Source: Nectonema munidae (lineage: Eukaryota > Nematomorpha > Nectonematoida > Nectonematidae). Taken from it: a stretch of DNA of 64,000 nucleotides. Shown here one piece after another: positions 59,881 to 64,000 of this stretch (its first letter is position 1; each line of letters opens with the position of its first letter). The position numbers and the translations under genes are program-made. Under the pieces are notes generated by a model. It saw nothing but the letters and a program-made list of their open reading frames with translations. It ran no database searches and was not told the DNA's origin. The DNA lies in contig JAUIRK010000097.1 in assembly GCA_030549495.1 (NCBI GenBank), positions 186,001 through 250,000 of the forward strand, written 5' to 3'.

Positions 59881-62760
59881 ATGACTTTTTTTTTTGATTC
59901 TGTTAGTAAACTAAAAAGTTCACAGAGGGTGTATTTAAACTCAAAACTAGATTGCTTATATGATTTGAATATTCTGTCTTTAAACACACAGTCTTTAACT
60001 AGCAAATTTAATGACCTCGAAATTTTTTTAAATAATTTATACTTATGTATGCTTAAACCTTTGACTGTCATATGTCTACAAGAAACATGGCTAGATGATA
60101 CTGAAACTTGCTTTCATTTACCCAACTATATTACACTTAGTTATCCAAAACAGAGTTCTAAGCATGGTGGTCTCTTGTTTTTTGTGAAAGAGAATGTAAA
60201 TTATAAAGTTGAAAACAGTCAATATTTCAAAAATTCATTTGAGTATCAGGGTATAACTCTTGAGTTACCTGGTTTCAAGAAAGTCACCATTCATAACATT
60301 TACAGACTACCGTCTACAAATAAGGAACTGTTGCATGTATTTTTCTCTTTTTTTGAAAATTTAATTTTTGGTGTAAATAGAAATAACTTTAATATTTTTT
60401 GTGGAGACTTAAACTTTGATCTATTAAAGCTTGACAATTTTTTAACCCATAAGTTTTATAGTTTAATTGTTGCTAGCTCACTTGTCCCTACAATTACATT
60501 CCCCCGCGCTGTCAATATAATACTTTGATTGATAATTTTTTCTTGAATAATGACGTTGTTAGCTATGAGGCCTATAATTGTATGACGTTTTTCTCCGATC
60601 ATATTCCTATTCTCCTATCTCTCGATTTTACTATGGAAAAAGCAAACAAGTATTTTTTTGAAAAGTTCGATAATAAGATGTTTACTACATTATCCGCACA
60701 AGTAAACTGGGTTTCACTTATTGAGCTATCTGAAAATGATTCAAGCAAGCTTTTTGATCAGTTAACTCTCAAAATATCGAATATGATTAAAATCATATGC
60801 ACTTCCTCTGTTGAAATTAGAAAAAATAAATACAAATATAAGTTCAATTCTTGGATAACATCTGAGGTTATGGACATGATTAAACTGCGTGACAAACTTT
60901 TTCAGAAATGGAAAAAAAGCGGTAATTTATGCATTAAAAATGAATATATTTTCTTAAGAAACCGCATCAAGTATAAGATAAGACGTTTAAAATATAAATT
61001 TTATCTAGATAAGTTTTCAAACTACAGTTCAACACAAAAAACTTGGGCTAACATCAATAGGGTTTTGAAAGGTGATGGTAAGAAATATATACATATAAAA
61101 GAAGGTGACAAATATATTGATGATGATATTTTAGCTGAGAAGTTCAATAAAAACTTTGCTTCAGCACATAATAGTTTTCCTTCAGAACCATATTTGGCTT
61201 CTTTTCACAATAGAACAGAAACCATTAAGTTCGAGCTTTGTACAAATGAATCATTATTATCTATTATTGATAAAATGAAAAAAAATGAGACTAAAGATAT
61301 ATATGGCATTTCAATTAATCATATAAAAAAAATAAAGTACAACATTTGCACAGCTTTATGCTATGCCATAAATTTTTCTTTGAAAACTTCTATTTTTCCT
61401 AGTGTTCTAAAGCTCCAAAAGGTTGTGCCTATTTATAAAAAAAATGATAAAAACTCAGTTGATAACTATAGACCAGTTTCTATAATTCCTACACTCTCAA
61501 AAATATTTGAACAGTTTTTCACTGCCAATTGAAAACTTACTTGAATTCATTAAACTACTTTCATGATAATCAATTTGGATTCAGAGAACACTACTCAACT
61601 GAAGCTTTCCACTCTTACCTAATCCAAAGGATGGTAGAAATTGTTGAAAATAAAGATGATGCAGTACTTTTCTTTTTTGATCTTTCCAAAGCCTTCAACA
61701 GAGTAAGCCACTCATCCATTATCAAAAATCTATACGACTGTAATTTGAGTAATAATTCTCTTCTCCTCTTTACTTCATATCTGAAAAATAGATCCCAAAA
61801 AGTTATGGTAAATCATGTTTTGTCAACAAAATTATCTCTCCAAAATGGTGTCCCACAAGGATCCATTTTAGGACCCATTCTTTTCAACATAGCAATGAAC
61901 AGTATTTTTTATGTTTCAAATTTTTTCAATTTTCTTCTTTTCGCGGATGACATATGCGCATACTTTCCTTTGTCAAGAATCAAAAATGGTCAAAAGTTCG
62001 ATTTAGATACTTTAAACGAAGAATTAAACATGATCTATGAATGGTGTAATCTTAACAACTTCCTCCTAAACAAGCAGAAATCACAATGTATGATCATTTC
62101 GAAAAAGAACAAAAACTATAGTTTTCTAAAACATACTGGAATAAATGAAGTAAGATGTATTAATGTGCTTGGGTTAATGTTAAACAATAGGTTAAAGTTT
62201 AATGAGCATATTGACCGACTTGCTCTCAATTTGAATCGAGTCATTGGTATTTTATTTAGTACTAAAAATATTTTTCCTTTGAATGTTAAACTTCTAATAT
62301 ACAAACAATTGTTTATCTCCTACATCAATTATAGTATTGTCAATTGGTTCCTCATGGGAAAAAACGTATTGAAATTCTTCAAAAACGCGCTTTGAGAGTA
62401 ATATTCAATCTGAACAGAACAGATCATACTAAAAGAATATTTTATCAGAATAGTTTGTTGAATTTAGAGGACATTTTTAAACAAAGAATTGCGGTTTTTC
62501 TCTTCAAAAACTTTAATGGTATTTTGAACAATGTTTTTGGGTCATTAATAAACTACAATGCAACACCTGCATATTTTACAAGACATTCAATGGAACCCAA
62601 AAGGATAGATTACAGGCTAAAAGGTTCTAAAGTTTCAATTTTAAAAAAATCAAATGAATTTTTTGTCGATAATAAACTTCTTTTTGAAAACCTAGACTTA
62701 TCTTTACCTTCATTCAAAAAAAGGATTAAAAACCATTTCCTAAACCTTTATGATGTATAA
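59881..62760 (+). pseudogene. LINE ORF2: APE endonuclease and reverse transcriptase, three frameshifts
   Basis: Endonuclease motifs: NILSLNTQSLTSKFNDLE, VICLQETWLDD, GGLLFFVKENV, IFCGDLNFDLLK and FFSDHIPIL. RT motifs: DNYRPVSIIPTLSKIFEQ near 61460, NQFGFREHYSTEA near 61570, FFFDLSKAFNRVSHSSII near 61675 (motif A), NGVPQGSILGPILF near 61845 and LLFADDICAY near 61940 (FADD). The C-terminal frame 62344-62760 (KRIEILQKRALRVIF, then RIKNHFLNLYDV at the stop) is a typical ORF2 tail. Frames shift near 60520, 61525 and 62370; otherwise nearly complete, about 960 codons. Confidence 0.8.
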
Positions 62761-63308
62761 ATTAAGCTTTTCCCTCAAATGTGAACTTTTATGTTTTTAC
62801 TAACACTATCAGAAAATACACATATTTAATTGAAAAAAATCTAATAACGGCCATTTTTGGCTATTGATTTTTTTTTACTATTATGCTTATATACAATTAT
62901 AAAGAATGTTGAAAAAAAATATATAAAACTTTTGTTTTTTTGTGTAACAAACTTATTTTTTACAATAAATTTTCTCTCTTTCTTCTCTCTCTCTCATTAA
63001 ATTCCAAAAAACACAATACAAAATAATTGTGGGAGGTGCAGATATTTTTTTGAATTCGACTCCGACTAATAAATAAAAGTTTTGCAAAAAAAGTTTTATT
63101 AAAAGGTTTGCTTGCGTATTTAAAAATTACGCATGCTGAACAAACAAGATACTTATAGGATGGATAGATTAATCTATATGTTGCCATTTTTATTTTATCA
63201 ATAAGTATCTTCTATCTAAATAGATATGTATGTTTCTTGGGCTGATATCTTGTAACCTTGCCAATGTGCTTTTATGCGAACGTTCATTTTAACATGGTAA
63301 CTTATATA

Positions 63309-63350
63309 AGGGGCGTACATCCGTAGGGGCAACGCCCCCCCCCCCCGGTG
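63309..63350. repeat. G/C-run terminus, copy 2
   Basis: AGGGGCGTACATCC, then GGGGCAACGCCCC and a C run; partner of 54481-54560. Confidence 0.5.
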
Positions 63351-63387
63351 TCTTTAATTTTCACTTTTCTGAATTATATATCTTTTT

Positions 63388-63650
63388 TTATAATATATAT
63401 TAGACTTGTTTGTCTTCTGAGTGGATTTTCGATATTACTTTTCTTGTTTTAAAGTTAAGTCTTATAATGAAAATGTAAAATCTATTTTTTTTTCATTAAC
63501 ATCCACTTCTTTGTTATAATAATGCAAATTTAAGCAAGAATTGATCAGAGGCAGTAATGTAGTAAGTCATTTGAATAAGAGCCCATGTATTTTTGGGCGA
63601 GGGAAATATTTTTTATAGAACATAGCTATAAAAGAACTCTATAATTTAAA
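63388..63650 (+). repeat. 260 bp direct repeat, right copy
   Basis: Partner of 57011-57271. The G/C-run terminus lies 40 bp before this copy but is not found before the left copy, so the repeat may be an internal part of a larger element here. Confidence 0.9.
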
Positions 63651-64000
63651 GCTTAAAATGTTTATCCGTATTAATATCAAGGCCGTCGATAAAGTAGAGG
63701 GAAGGTTGATGAGCCCCTTGGGATTTATTTTGCCCATCTGAAACTCCTTTGAAATATATAAATGTATAATTTTCTTATATTTTCGGCCCCATTAAAATTA
63801 GTTTTGCCCCCTCCCCTTGATTAGTTTTGCCGCCCTAACTTAAATAGGCGACGGGCCAATTTAAACAATCAAGTCTTATTCTAGAAATCAAATATATAGC
63901 ATCTTAATCTCTAGATATTCATTTTATTTAATGTTTTAGTTTTTTTTTTCCAAACTTTGCTTAAATTTTTTTTAATAAAACTTGAAATAATTTTATTTTC
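63651..64000. other. right edge of window, element interior without gene
   Basis: Contains GTTTTGCCCCCTCCCC and GCGACGGGCC, G/C-rich patches that may belong to the same hAT-like element as the terminus at 63309. No frame of note. Confidence 0.3.

Larger units (their letters stand above)
58695..62995 (+). mobile_element. near full-length CR1/L2-like LINE with PHD-finger ORF1, decayed
   Basis: Carries ORF1 (58713-59741), ORF2 (59881-62760) and a 3' region ending CAATAAATTTTCTCTCTTTC plus CT repeats (to about 62995). Five frameshifts were seen: near 59040 and 59580 in ORF1, near 60520, 61525 and 62370 in ORF2. PHD domains in ORF1 are known from CR1-group LINEs. Clade assignment is tentative. 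Confidence 0.8.

Overview
This is an AT-rich eukaryotic window dominated by mobile elements, with three recognisable host genes. The proteins and element types suggest an arthropod. A copepod such as a sea louse is possible, but that is inference; nothing here fixes the species.

Host genes: (1) the 3' part of a beta-1,3-galactosyltransferase-type GT31 gene at the left edge (3-998, +). (2) A complete UAP56/DDX39B-type DECD-box RNA helicase in nine coding exons (13075-26664, +), 425 codons, whose introns are packed with dead DNA transposons. (3) A complete Rab3 GTPase in four coding exons on the minus strand (47412-36323), 210 codons, with a C-terminal prenylation motif. A (CA/GT)n array of about 338 bp begins only about 27 nt inside one intron, next to its 5' splice site.

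Layout: 1-8 kb holds the GT31 tail, half of an RTE-type LINE, a foldback repeat, a tRNA-like short repeat and hAT pieces. 8.2-12.1 kb is a nearly intact jockey/CR1-like LINE interrupted by one 241 bp insertion with a perfect target duplication. 13-26.7 kb is the helicase gene; its introns hold a Merlin-like element, hAT pieces and MITEs, an IS630-like transposase and a Tc1 element. 28.6-33.9 kb is a piggyBac element with a second transposon nested inside it. That inner element (31604-33719) has CACTG termini, long inverted repeats and a 3 bp duplication, and carries a protein family I know only as 'uncharacterized' in arthropods; it is the best candidate for an undescribed system. 36.3-47.4 kb is Rab3; its introns hold a mononegavirus-like polymerase fossil, the other half of an RTE LINE and several small repeats. 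49-64 kb holds a piggyBac fragment, a Penelope-like element, hAT MITEs, and a broken LINE whose ORF1 has a PHD finger and zinc knuckles.

The three host genes belong to different processes (glycosylation, mRNA export/splicing, regulated exocytosis) and show no operon-like link. All coordinates, splice junctions and repeat alignments were read by eye; no search was run.
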